The notes under the pieces are model-generated. The model ran no database searches, was not told the DNA's origin, and saw only the letters and a list, made by a program, of their open reading frames with translations. This document shows positions 24,017 through 32,100 of a stretch of DNA of 64,000 nucleotides, one piece after another. This DNA is from Luteitalea sp. (GTDB lineage Bacteria; Acidobacteriota; Vicinamibacteria; Vicinamibacterales; Vicinamibacteraceae): the NCBI GenBank assembly GCA_009377495.1, contig WHTZ01000008.1, positions 1 through 64,000 on the forward strand, written 5' to 3'. Numbering within the stretch: position 1 is the first letter of the stretch; every line of letters starts with the position of its first letter. A program made the translations under genes and the position numbers.

Positions 24017-25525
24017 ATGCGCATCCTGCTCCTATCGATGCCGGATTCGTTCGAGCACACACCGATTCTCGCGGTCCGCATGCCCAACGGGGCGCTGGCG
24101 TCGCTCGCGGGCAATGTCGATCCGCACCACCAGGTGGCGGTCGCGGATCTGGTGGTCGCGCATGACCGGGTGCGCGAGACCGTCACTCGACTCGTACAGG
24201 AGCACCGGCCCGATCTGGTGGGCTTCTCGGTGATGACGTTTCAGCGTCGCACAGCGCACCGCCTTGCTCGGCTCGTTCACACGCTCGTCCCCCATGCCCA
24301 CATCGTCATCGGCGGATACGATCCCAGTCTGGCCACAGAGGCGTACGAGGACCCGACGTTGGGCATCGACTTCGTTGTGCGCGGGGAGGGGGATCTGACG
24401 TTCCGCGCCCTGGTGCGGGCGCTCGAGCAAGGAGATCCGGTCGACGACATCGCCGGGCTCTCGTGGCACGACGGCCAACGGTTTCGACACAACGCCGACC
24501 GGCACGTGACGCGGCTGGAGGCCGAGACCGTCCGACCGCCCAACCGTGCGGCACGTGTCCTGTCCGGTTACACGTTCATGGGGCGTGGCGTCGACGTCGT
24601 CGAGACATCGCGCGGTTGTACGTACGACTGTAGCTTTTGCGCGATCATCGAGATGCGCGGCCGGAACTTCCACACCTTCCCTCTCGAGCGTGTCATCGAC
24701 GATATTCGCGATGCTCGCGCACGCGGTGGCAACGTGATCTTTCTCGTCGATGACAACATCACGCTCGATGTGCATCGGTTCACGGCGCTCTGTGAGGCGA
24801 TCATCGATGCTGGCCTGAACGACGACGAGTTCATCGTGCAGGCCATGACCTCGGCTATCGCGCAGCACGGCACTCACCTCGCACCACTGATGAAGCGCGC
24901 CGGCTTCCGCTATGTGTTTCTCGGTATCGAGAACATCCTCGATGAGGATCTGCTGTTCCTGAAGGCGCGGGCGAAGAACGCGGCGCGCGAGCACGGGAGA
25001 ATTGTCGGCAATGCCACGCTGGCGGCCATTGATCACCTCCACCGTAACGGCATGTACGTCGTGGGGGGACTGATCGTTGGCAATCCTGACGACACCGTCG
25101 CGTCGATTCTCGCGAATCTGGCCTTCGCGCGACGGTACGTCGACTGGCCGTACATCCAGCACCCGACGCCCTATCCACGGACGCCGATGTCAAAGGAGTT
25201 CCGTGAGCGCGGTCTCATCGTCAACGAGCGCCTCGAGGAGTGGGACGGGACGACGGCTGTCGTCAAGACCGCGCACGTCACAGCCGAGGACGTGGAGTTT
25301 CTGCGCTGGCGAGCGGAGCGATGGATGAAGGTCCGGCACCTTCCGCGCGCCATGGTGCACTACCCACGGTTCGCGCTGCGCCACTGGCGCGGCATGCTGG
25401 CGCACACGTTTCGGGGCGCCACGTGGCGGTCGTTCGTGGGACTCGAAGATGCGCGCGCGACGTTCCACCGCTATAAGGCGGTACGGGCCCGCGAGCGCGA
25501 TTACCTTGATGAGGACGTTCTATGA
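24017..25525 (+). CDS. B12-binding radical SAM protein
   Basis: A 502-residue radical SAM enzyme. The N-terminal domain (about 1-150) is the cobalamin-binding type (VGFSVMTFQRRTAHRLARL, then VIGGYDPSL). The iron-sulfur motif C-x3-C-x2-C is at Cys201, Cys205 and Cys208 (SRGCTYDCSFC), followed by a TIM-barrel-like domain with VFLVDDNITLD and YVFLGIENI. The C-terminal 120 residues are basic and carry KVRHLPRAMVHYPRFALRHW, seen in BchE/HpnJ-like proteins. The substrate is unknown. GGAGG five bases before ATG supports the start. It overlaps the next small gene by four bases. Confidence 0.85.
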   Translation: MRILLLSMPDSFEHTPILAVRMPNGALASLAGNVDPHHQVAVADLVVAHDRVRETVTRLVQEHRPDLVGFSVMTFQRRTAHRLARLVHTLVPHAHIVIGGYDPSLATEAYEDPTLGIDFVVRGEGDLTFRALVRALEQGDPVDDIAGLSWHDGQRFRHNADRHVTRLEAETVRPPNRAARVLSGYTFMGRGVDVVETSRGCTYDCSFCAIIEMRGRNFHTFPLERVIDDIRDARARGGNVIFLVDDNITLDVHRFTALCEAIIDAGLNDDEFIVQAMTSAIAQHGTHLAPLMKRAGFRYVFLGIENILDEDLLFLKARAKNAAREHGRIVGNATLAAIDHLHRNGMYVVGGLIVGNPDDTVASILANLAFARRYVDWPYIQHPTPYPRTPMSKEFRERGLIVNERLEEWDGTTAVVKTAHVTAEDVEFLRWRAERWMKVRHLPRAMVHYPRFALRHWRGMLAHTFRGATWRSFVGLEDARATFHRYKAVRARERDYLDEDVL

Positions 25526-25776
25526 TTGTCGATTCGGTCGAGCGGGCGCGACGGGCGCTCACGCGTGTACCAGCTTCCTATCCACTCAATGACGCGGTCG
25601 TGACCGACGTGGCTGTGGCCATTCGCGATACGGTCCGGGCCGCATTGCTCGAGGCGGTCGCGGCCGTCAACAGTCGCACCTACGAGGGCGTGGCGCTGGG
25701 CGAAGCGACCGAGCGGCGCACGGAGGCTCAGGCGATCGCCAAGCAACTGGAGAAGCTCGCAAGAGAGTTCAAGTAA
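25522..25776 (+). CDS. Small helical protein coupled to the radical SAM gene
   Basis: An 84-residue protein that is almost entirely helical (VTDVAVAIRDTVRAALLEAVAAVN, then EATERRTEAQAIAKQLEKLAREFK). Its ATG overlaps the radical SAM stop as ATGA. It has no signal peptide and no family I recognise. The coupling suggests a dedicated partner or regulator of the radical SAM enzyme, which is inference only. Confidence 0.5.
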   Translation: MIVDSVERARRALTRVPASYPLNDAVVTDVAVAIRDTVRAALLEAVAAVNSRTYEGVALGEATERRTEAQAIAKQLEKLAREFK

Positions 25777-25862
25777 GCGGCGCCGCGCTCGTCACGTTTG
25801 TTCCCCACTTATCGGCTCCCCCAGCGACCGGATCATCGTGTGTCCGCGTTAGGGAGAATGTC

Positions 25863-26668
25863 ATGACGACAACTGATCGTTTGGTGTGGCGACTTGTACG
25901 TGGTTGCAGGTGCTTTCTCGTGGCAGCACTGGCTTTGGTGATTGGTGCGGCGTCTGCGCGTGCCCAAACGCCGGAGCCCTGTCCCTGTCCGGAGGAACCC
26001 GCGGGACCGCCTCCCCTCTGGACTGGGTCCATCGGTGCCGGCGTCTCGGCCACCACTGGGAATACCGACACGTCCACTTACAACCTCGGCTTCGAGCTCA
26101 CACGTGACCCGCAAACGCGTACCGTCTTCGAGACGGACGGCCTGCTGTTGCGTGGCAGCAAGGACGGCGAGGACACCGTCGACCGTCTCACGCTCAACGG
26201 CCGCGTCGAGTACACGCTCAACGAGCGCACCTACGCATTTGGCCAGTTCGGTTACTTGCGTGACCAGTTCAAGGAGATCGACTATTTCCTGGCACCATTG
26301 GTGGGTGTTGGCTATAAGCTCCTCGACACCGATCGCACCGCCCTGGACGTCGATGGTGGCCTCGGTGCTATCTGGGAGAAGAATCCAGGGCTCGACGTCA
26401 GAACTGACGCGTCGGTGGGCGCGGGCGAGAAGCTCACGTACAAGCTCACTGATACGGCGAGCATCACGCGCACAGTGCCACGGCGCTTTGGACGATCGAC
26501 GATTTTGGTGATGCGCTGTATACCATTGGTGCTGGCGTCGCGGCCGGCGTGACCTCACGGGTCCAGCTCAAGGTCGAGGTGCTCGAGGGCTACAAGACGC
26601 GGCCGCCTAACGAGGAGACACGAAAGAGCGACGTCGCGTTCTTGACGTCGATCGTCTACAGGCTCTAG
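25863..26668 (+). pseudogene. DUF481 outer-membrane protein gene interrupted by a frameshift
   Basis: The first frame gives a signal peptide, a cysteine-proline segment (PEPCPCPEEPAGPP) and DUF481 beta strands (GSIGAGVSATTGNTDTSTYNLGFEL, RVEYTLNERTYAFGQFGYL). Near 26469 the beta-barrel pattern breaks. If the two bases CG at 26469-26470 are ignored, translation continues as ITHSATALWTIDD and onward to VAFLTSIVYRL and a stop at 26668, ending like an outer-membrane barrel. So the gene is either recently disrupted by a CG slippage insertion or carries a sequencing error. Unbroken it would encode about 267 residues. Confidence 0.75.
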
Positions 26669-26677
26669 GAGGATGTC

Positions 26678-27133
26678 ATGTTGAAGGAGTTCAGAGAGTT
26701 CGCGATACGTGGGAACGTGGTAGACATGGCCGTGGGCATCATCATTGGTGGTGCCTTTGGGGCCATCGTGGCGTCGCTCGTCAATGACGTGCTGATGCCG
26801 CTTCTAGGCCTGCTGACCGGCGGCGCGGATTTCGCGAACCTGTTCGTGGTCTTGCGCGAGGGGACGACTGTACCCGCGGGCGGCTACGAGACGCTACAGG
26901 CCGCCCAAGAGGCCGGTGCGATCACCATCAACTACGGGCTGTTCGTCAACACGATCATCACGTTCATCTTCGTGGCGTTTGCTGTGTTTCTGCTCGTCCG
27001 TTCGATGAACCGCATGCGCCGTCAGCAGGCCGCCGCCGAGCCCACGACGAAAGCCTGCCAGTTCTGTGCGACGGACGTCCCGCTCGCTGCGACGCGCTGC
27101 CCGCACTGCACGTCCGAGCTTGCGGCGGCGTAG
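26678..27133 (+). CDS. mscL: Large-conductance mechanosensitive channel with C-terminal zinc ribbon
   Basis: A 151-residue MscL. The N-terminal helix [37 protein letters not shown] is the first transmembrane segment with the gate; the second (about 90-109) is [17 protein letters not shown]. The channel opens under membrane tension to release solutes during osmotic downshock. Residues 127-144 form C-x2-C and C-x2-C (Cys127, Cys130, Cys141, Cys144), a zinc-ribbon-like tail not present in the E. coli protein. AGGAGG lies nine bases before ATG and the gene starts nine bases after the DUF481 stop, so the pair is probably cotranscribed. Confidence 0.92.
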   Translation: MLKEFREFAIRGNVVDMAVGIIIGGAFGAIVASLVNDVLMPLLGLLTGGADFANLFVVLREGTTVPAGGYETLQAAQEAGAITINYGLFVNTIITFIFVAFAVFLLVRSMNRMRRQQAAAEPTTKACQFCATDVPLAATRCPHCTSELAAA

Positions 27134-27139
27134 CCTCGA

Positions 27140-27480
27140 GCGAGGGCGATGGAAACCACGACACGAAAGGCCACCGTACGTGAGACGAAGAAGGGCCAAT
27201 TGGCAGGCCGTGTCAATAGCAATCTCGTGTTCGAATTTGGCGACGTGCACCTCACGTCGTATGGGGGTTGGAGTTGGTCCATCGGTATCTGCTGGGTATG
27301 CGGTTCAACGCGCTGGTCCCGCAGGCGTTCGCGGGTGCCCCATCGTGGAGCAACTTCGGCGTGGTGGCGATGGTGCGGCTGCTGACCGGTCTGCTGGTGG
27401 TCGGGGACCCGTCGGGAGGAACATGTGGCGTATGTGCAGGATGACCTTAGTTACCGTGCGTTGACCACGTGAATGCTCTA
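27140..27480 (+). pseudogene. Remnant of an IS1380-like transposase gene
   Basis: The stretch begins with METTTRKATVRETKKGQLAG and LTSYGG, which resembles an IS1380-type transposase N-terminus. The pattern then continues in other frames: LELVHRYLLGMRFNALV, VVAMVRLLTGLLVVG and HVAYVQDDL. At least two frameshifts and an in-frame stop break it, and the catalytic part is missing. No inverted repeats bounding it were found. The family assignment is moderate; that it is a decayed transposase is more secure than which one. Confidence 0.5.
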
Positions 27481-28111
27481 CGAGACCAGTGATCTGGTCG
27501 GGCGTACCCCGGAACAAATTCTTTCGCCAAGGACCCAAGAAACCACTTGACAAGATCTTGGGGGCCAGTGCGCCTTTGTGTGGCAACGCCTGAGAATCTC
27601 TCGTTGCGCTGTCGGCGCCACAACGTGCATGAGGCGGAGCAAGTCTTCGGGCCGTGGCGGGGCACGGCCGTGCGAGAACGTCGTCCCCCCGCCGCTCCAG
27701 AGGGCGTGGCCGCCAGCGCGGCGCGATCCCGCATCCTCGTGCGACCCGTCTTTACGGCACGCGGCGCGGACCGACCGGACTCGCTGGACGAACCCCGGCA
27801 GTCCTGCCCGCCACTCCACACAGGCCGGCGATCAACCCGCGGACTCCACAACTGGCCGCGCGGCCAGTTGGAGGGCCGCACCACGACGCTGTTGGCGTGG
27901 GCGTCGACGAAGGTACCCTCACCGCACACATCTCGGCACCCAACATCACGACCGCCGCGCCCATCCACGCGGCTGCGAAGTGGTCTCGTTCACGCGCAGG
28001 ATTGGGCCCGCGGGTTGGAGACGATCCCACGCTCCCCACGCCCGGAAGCGGTCTGAGCTTGAGCGCTCGAAATGACGTTTTGTCGGATTAGGGTTAATTG
28101 CACGAGAAACT
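27481..28111. other. Gene-poor region with a 22-bp palindrome
   Basis: Apart from the HNH-like fragment, open frames here have no family similarity and overlap each other on both strands. A perfect palindrome at 27849-27870 (CAACTGGCCGC and its complement) is extended by CTCC and GGAG outside. The region looks like degraded mobile-element DNA. I see no convincing gene. Confidence 0.5.
27586..27651 (+). pseudogene. Possible remnant of an HNH endonuclease
   Basis: One frame reads TPENLSLRCRRHNVHEAEQVFG, whose NLxLRCxxHN core is the C-terminal half of an HNH nuclease motif, as at the ends of many phage- or intron-like HNH endonucleases. No upstream HNH half was found. The fragment is short, so the call is tentative. 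Confidence 0.35.
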
Positions 28112-28187
28112 ATCTTCGTTCTCTTCGTGCTCGTGGTTAGATCTTCGTGCCCTTCGTGGTTGAACCTTCGTGCCCTTGGTGGTTCGA
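28112..28187. repeat. Degenerate tandem repeat (CTTCGTGCCCTTCGTGG type) forming the HutU tail
   Basis: Three imperfect units of about 23-29 bp occur at 28112-28140, 28141-28163 and 28164-28187, each with CTTCGT and GTGGTT. Two units run through the 3' end of hutU on the minus strand and are translated as [14 protein letters not shown]. This repeat family is common in intergenic DNA of similar bacteria. Confidence 0.75.
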
Positions 28188-29867
28188 ATCGCCGACGTTG
28201 GCCATCGGCAAGTCAATCCCACGTGTCCGCGCGGCTTGAATCGCCGACTCATAGCCGGCGTCGGCATGACGCATGACGCCGGTGCCCGGGTCAGCGGTGA
28301 GCACGCGTTGGAGCCGTCTATCGGCGGCCTCGGTGCCATCCGCGACGACGACCATGCCGGCATGCACCGAGTAGCCAATCCCGACGCCACCACCGTGGTG
28401 AATCGAGACCCACGTCGCGCCGCACGCGGTGTTGAGCAACGCGTTCAGCAGCGGCCAGTCAGCAATCGCGTCCGACCCGTCACGCATCCCCTCGGTCTCG
28501 CGGTTGGGAGATGCCACCGAGCCCGCATCGAGATGATCGCGACCGATGACGAGGGGTGCCTTCACCTTGCCGTGACCGACGAGCCAGTTGAACCGGAGCC
28601 CGGCCTCTGCGCGCTCGCCGTACTCGAGCCAACAGATCCGCGCCGGAAGTCCCTGGAATCTCACACGCTCGCGCGCGATCCGCAGCCAATGGCTCACCCG
28701 CTCCTTTTGCGGAAAGAGCTCCATCAGGGCAGCGTCGGTCGCACGGATGTCCTCCGGATCCCCCGAGAGCGCGACCCAACGAAACGGCCCCGCGCCACGA
28801 CAGAAGAGCGGTCGGATGAACGCGGGCACGAAGCCCGGAATCGTGAACGCCTCGGCAAGGCCGCGGCGGTCGGCCACCTGTCCGCGCAGGTTGTTGCCGT
28901 AGTCGAATGCCACCGCGCCGCGCTTCTTCAGCGTGAGCAAGGCATTGACGTGTACCACCATGGAATCGAGGACGGCCGCTTCGTAGTCTGCTGGGCTCGT
29001 CTCGCGCCATCGGGTGGCCTCGGTCAGCGTCACGCCGACCGGGATGTAGCCGACGCGGAGATCATGGGCCGCCGTTTGGTCCGTGAGCACATCTGGCACG
29101 ACGTGGCGGCGCACCAGCTCTGGCAGCACGTCAGCAATGTTCCCGACGAGGCCGATCGAGAGGGGCTGCTTCGCACGCTGAGCCCGGTCGCAGCGCTCGA
29201 GCGCGCGATCGAGATCCGTTTCCAGCTCGTCGCAATAGCCCGCCTCGACGCGACGCGTGGCCCGGGCCGAGTCGACCTCGACGGCCAGGCACACGCCACC
29301 GTTCATCGTGACGGCAAGTGGCTGGGCACCACCCATCCCGCCCAGGCCCGCGGTGACGACGAGCCGACCGGCGAGGGAGCCGCCGAAATGCTGCGCGGCG
29401 CACTCGGCGAGCGTCTCGTAGGTGCCCTGGAGAATCCCTTGCGTCCCAATGTAAATCCAAGACCCGGCCGTCATCTGGCCAAACATCGTCAGGCCAAGGG
29501 CCTCCAGACGACGGAATTCATCCCAGCTCGCCCACCGCGGGACCAGATTGGCGTTGGCCAACAACACGCGCGGCGCATCCGGGTGCGTCTTGAACACGCC
29601 CACGGGCTTGCCACTTTGCACGAGCAGCGTCTCGTCGCCTTCCAGGCGGCGGAGTGTGTCGATCATCGCCTCGAACGATGCCCAATCGCGTGCGGCCTTG
29701 CCCGCGCCGCCATAAACCACCAGCTCCTCTGGGCGCTCGGCCACGTCCGGGTCGAGATTGTTCATCAGCATGCGCAGCGCGGCTTCTTGCAGCCAGCCCT
29801 TGCAAGAAATCTCCGGCCCACGCGGCGCGCGAATGGTGCGTGGAACGGTGGGAGCGGGCATGCTCAT
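28137..29867 (-). CDS. hutU: Urocanate hydratase
   Basis: A 576-residue urocanase (family about 555). It converts urocanate to imidazolonepropionate, the second step of histidine breakdown, with bound NAD as electrophile. The family features are clear: [21 protein letters not shown] at the N-terminus, [34 protein letters not shown] (NAD region) and [19 protein letters not shown] in the C-terminal domain. The last 17 or so residues ([14 protein letters not shown]) come from an intergenic repeat and are not family sequence, so the native stop was displaced. It diverges from ftcD with 20 bp between starts. Its ATG follows a TAGGAT box after six bases, implying a leaderless transcript. Confidence 0.93.
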   Translation of the reverse strand: MSMPAPTVPRTIRAPRGPEISCKGWLQEAALRMLMNNLDPDVAERPEELVVYGGAGKAARDWASFEAMIDTLRRLEGDETLLVQSGKPVGVFKTHPDAPRVLLANANLVPRWASWDEFRRLEALGLTMFGQMTAGSWIYIGTQGILQGTYETLAECAAQHFGGSLAGRLVVTAGLGGMGGAQPLAVTMNGGVCLAVEVDSARATRRVEAGYCDELETDLDRALERCDRAQRAKQPLSIGLVGNIADVLPELVRRHVVPDVLTDQTAAHDLRVGYIPVGVTLTEATRWRETSPADYEAAVLDSMVVHVNALLTLKKRGAVAFDYGNNLRGQVADRRGLAEAFTIPGFVPAFIRPLFCRGAGPFRWVALSGDPEDIRATDAALMELFPQKERVSHWLRIARERVRFQGLPARICWLEYGERAEAGLRFNWLVGHGKVKAPLVIGRDHLDAGSVASPNRETEGMRDGSDAIADWPLLNALLNTACGATWVSIHHGGGVGIGYSVHAGMVVVADGTEAADRRLQRVLTADPGTGVMRHADAGYESAIQAARTRGIDLPMANVGDSNHQGHEGSTTKGTKI

Positions 29868-29872
29868 GCTGG

Positions 29873-29879
29873 TATCCTA
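29873..29879. promoter_or_regulatory. Overlapping bidirectional -10 boxes between hutU and ftcD
   Basis: TATCCT (29873-29878, plus strand) and TAGGAT (29879-29874, minus strand) share the same bases in a 20-bp gap between two start codons. The minus-strand box is six bases from the hutU ATG; the plus-strand box is nine bases from the ftcD ATG. A short dyad GGTA-N3-TACC covers the site and could bind a regulator. -35 boxes are weak. Confidence 0.4.
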
Positions 29880-29887
29880 CCGCCGGT

Positions 29888-31561
29888 ATGCCCCGACTCG
29901 TCGAGTGTGTGCCCAATTTTTCGGAAGGCCGCAGCCGCCTCGTCATTGACGCGATTGCGCAGGCCATCTCGAGTGTTCCAAGCGTCAAACTCTTGGATGT
30001 CGATCCGGGCGCCGATACCAACCGAACGGTCTATACGTTCGTTGGTGAGCCGAATGCCGTGCAGGACGCAGCCGTCAGGGCGGCACACGCCGCGTCCGAG
30101 CACATCGACATGCGCCAGCACCAGGGCGCGCACCCGAGAATTGGCGCCATGGACGTGTGCCCGTTCGTGCCCGTGGCCGAGGTGACGATGGAGGAGTGCG
30201 TGGCCATGGCGCGTGCGGTGGGACAGCGCATTGGGGACGAGCTCCAGGTGCCGGTGTACTTTTACGAGTATGCGGCCTCGTCTACCGCGCGGCACAGCCT
30301 GGCCGATATTCGTGCTGGCGAGTACGAAGGCCTCGAGCACAAGCTGCGGGATCCGGCTTGGCAGCCCGACTGCGGGCCCGCGCGCTTCGACGCGCGATTT
30401 GGCGCCGCCGTCGTCGGTGCACGCGACTTCCTGCTCGCCTACAATGTCAATCTCAACACGCGCGACCGGCGCTTGGCGCACGAGATCGCCCTCACCGTGC
30501 GCGAAGCCGGGCGCGCGAAGCGCGATGCGGCGGGACACATCGTCCGTGGGCCGGATGGTCAGGCCGCGCGCGTGCCGGGTCGGCTGCCTCGTGTGCGGGC
30601 CATTGGCTGGTATATCGAGGAATATCGTCAGGCGCAGGTGTCCATCAACCTGCTCGATTACAAGACCACGCCGTTGCACGTCGTATTCGAAGTGGTGTGC
30701 GAGGAAGCGGCAAAGCTCGGCATTCGCGTGACAGGGTCCGAGCTGGTCGGGATGACGCCGCGCGAGCCGCTCGTCGAGGCGGGACGCTATTACCTGCGAC
30801 GGCAAGGCAAGTCGACCGGCGTCGCGATGGCCGACGTGGTCGAGATGGCCGTGCGCTCGCTCGGTCTGGATCAAATCGCGCCCTTCGATGCCAGCAAGAA
30901 GATCATCGAAGCGTACTTCGAGCCAGAGGCGCCGTTGCTGAGGCTGACGGTCCAGCGATTCATCGACGAGGTTGCGTCGGAGACACCCGCGCCGGGCGGC
31001 GGATCTGTCGCCGCGCTTGCGGGAAGCCTTGGCGCAGCGCTGGCCGCCCTTGTGGCAAACGTGACCGTGGGGCGGCCGGGTTTTGAAGAGGCGTCAGCGG
31101 CGCTCAGCGCGGAAGCCGAGCGCGCCCAGGCGCTGAAGGCTCGACTTGCCACGCTCGTAGACGAGGACACGCGCGCCTTCAGCGACGTCGTGGCTGCGCG
31201 CCGATTGCCCAAGGGCACTCCCGCCGACGACTCGGCACGCGCGGCGGCCATCGAGTCGGCGCTGCAGCGTGCAGCAGCCGTCCCACGCGAGACGATGCGG
31301 CTGTGCGTTGACGCGCTACGTGTCGCACTGGCGGTTGTCGAGCAGGGGAATCCGAACGCCGCCTCCGATGCCGGCGTTGCGGGCCTCATGGCGCGTGCGG
31401 GCGCCGCGGCCGCGGCGCTCAACGTCTTGATCAACCTCGGGTCCATCCAAGACGAGGCGTTCACGCGCGCGTGCCGAGACGAGGTGGCCGAGGTGCGTGC
31501 GGAGGCCGCACGGCTCGCAGAGGCACTGGCGCAGGCCGTCGACGAGCGGGGGGTCGCCTGA
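29888..31561 (+). CDS. ftcD: Fused glutamate formimidoyltransferase / formimidoyltetrahydrofolate cyclodeaminase
   Basis: A 557-residue bifunctional enzyme. Residues 1-325 are the transferase domain (VECVPNFSEGRSRLVIDAI, HPRIGAMDVCPFVPV, AYNVNLNTRD). Residues about 345-557 are the cyclodeaminase (FIDEVASETPAPGGGSVAALAGSLGAALAALVANVT). It moves the formimidoyl group of formimidoylglutamate to tetrahydrofolate and releases ammonia, the last step of histidine degradation, avoiding a separate HutG hydrolase. The ATG at 29888 is right for MPRLVECVPNFS; a much longer in-frame extension upstream is antisense to hutU. It shares a divergent promoter with hutU. Confidence 0.93.
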   Translation: MPRLVECVPNFSEGRSRLVIDAIAQAISSVPSVKLLDVDPGADTNRTVYTFVGEPNAVQDAAVRAAHAASEHIDMRQHQGAHPRIGAMDVCPFVPVAEVTMEECVAMARAVGQRIGDELQVPVYFYEYAASSTARHSLADIRAGEYEGLEHKLRDPAWQPDCGPARFDARFGAAVVGARDFLLAYNVNLNTRDRRLAHEIALTVREAGRAKRDAAGHIVRGPDGQAARVPGRLPRVRAIGWYIEEYRQAQVSINLLDYKTTPLHVVFEVVCEEAAKLGIRVTGSELVGMTPREPLVEAGRYYLRRQGKSTGVAMADVVEMAVRSLGLDQIAPFDASKKIIEAYFEPEAPLLRLTVQRFIDEVASETPAPGGGSVAALAGSLGAALAALVANVTVGRPGFEEASAALSAEAERAQALKARLATLVDEDTRAFSDVVAARRLPKGTPADDSARAAAIESALQRAAAVPRETMRLCVDALRVALAVVEQGNPNAASDAGVAGLMARAGAAAAALNVLINLGSIQDEAFTRACRDEVAEVRAEAARLAEALAQAVDERGVA

Positions 31562-31593
31562 CGTGGTGACAGAGATGGACACAGATATGCAGA

Positions 31594-32100
31594 ATGAAAA
31601 TGGACACGGATAGATCAATCGCGAGCCCGGGATTATCCCGCAGGGCATGGCTGACCCTCGTGGCAGCGGCGGCTGGAGCCGGAGGGGCGTTCTACCTGCG
31701 CCTCGGCCGCGACGAGCTCCACGCATGGGAGCAGGAAGCCGTCGAACGACTCAGCCGCCATCTCGCGCTCGGCGATGAGCTGGATACGCTAGGACCAGCG
31801 GCCATCGAAGCGATCGGCGAGGATCGACCGGGCGAGCTAGCCGCGCGTCTCTTCCGCACCGCCGACCGGTTTCGCGGGCGCGATGCCGAGGGGGCGCTCG
31901 AGCTCCTTCAGGACGCGATGCGACGGGACTACGCATCGGGACGCACGCTCCCCGTCGGGCACTGGGAGCTCTCCCAGACCGAGGCACGCCTGTTCGCCGT
32001 GCTCTACACCACACACCGGTCCGAGCTCAGTCGAACGACGACGCGCACAGGCGCGTCGAGGGGCCCTGAGCCCGCCACAGCGAGGCGGGCGCGGTTCTGA
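31594..32100 (+). CDS. Tat-leader small protein preceding a GMC oxidoreductase
   Basis: A 168-residue protein with a twin-arginine leader (SRRAWLTLVAAAAGAGGAFY). The body is helical, with RLSRHLALGDELDTLGPAAIEAI and LRDALELL-like stretches. Small Tat proteins encoded directly before GMC oxidoreductases are usually their gamma subunits (gluconate/fructose dehydrogenase subunit 3), which escort the folded flavoprotein through the Tat system. I infer that role here. Its stop overlaps the next ATG as TGATG, showing coupled translation. The first residues include a MDTDRS stretch from a short intergenic repeat, so the true start may be slightly later. Confidence 0.6.
   Translation: MKMDTDRSIASPGLSRRAWLTLVAAAAGAGGAFYLRLGRDELHAWEQEAVERLSRHLALGDELDTLGPAAIEAIGEDRPGELAARLFRTADRFRGRDAEGALELLQDAMRRDYASGRTLPVGHWELSQTEARLFAVLYTTHRSELSRTTTRTGASRGPEPATARRARF

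Noticed and set aside
27447-27968. A 173-residue minus-strand frame in the mobile-element region
   Set aside because: Composition is arginine/serine-rich without domain signs, and it overlaps other open frames and the palindrome.
27752-28039. A frame beginning MGSVGSSPTRGPNP suggesting tRNA-proximal sequence
   Set aside because: I looked for a tRNA cloverleaf nearby and could not form one; only the peptide flavour suggested it.
28112-28187. CRISPR-like repeat
   Set aside because: Three imperfect contiguous units without spacers; it is a tandem intergenic repeat.
28170-30185. A 671-codon plus-strand frame opposite hutU
   Set aside because: HutU is a confident family match on the other strand; the frame is its shadow and reads into ftcD.
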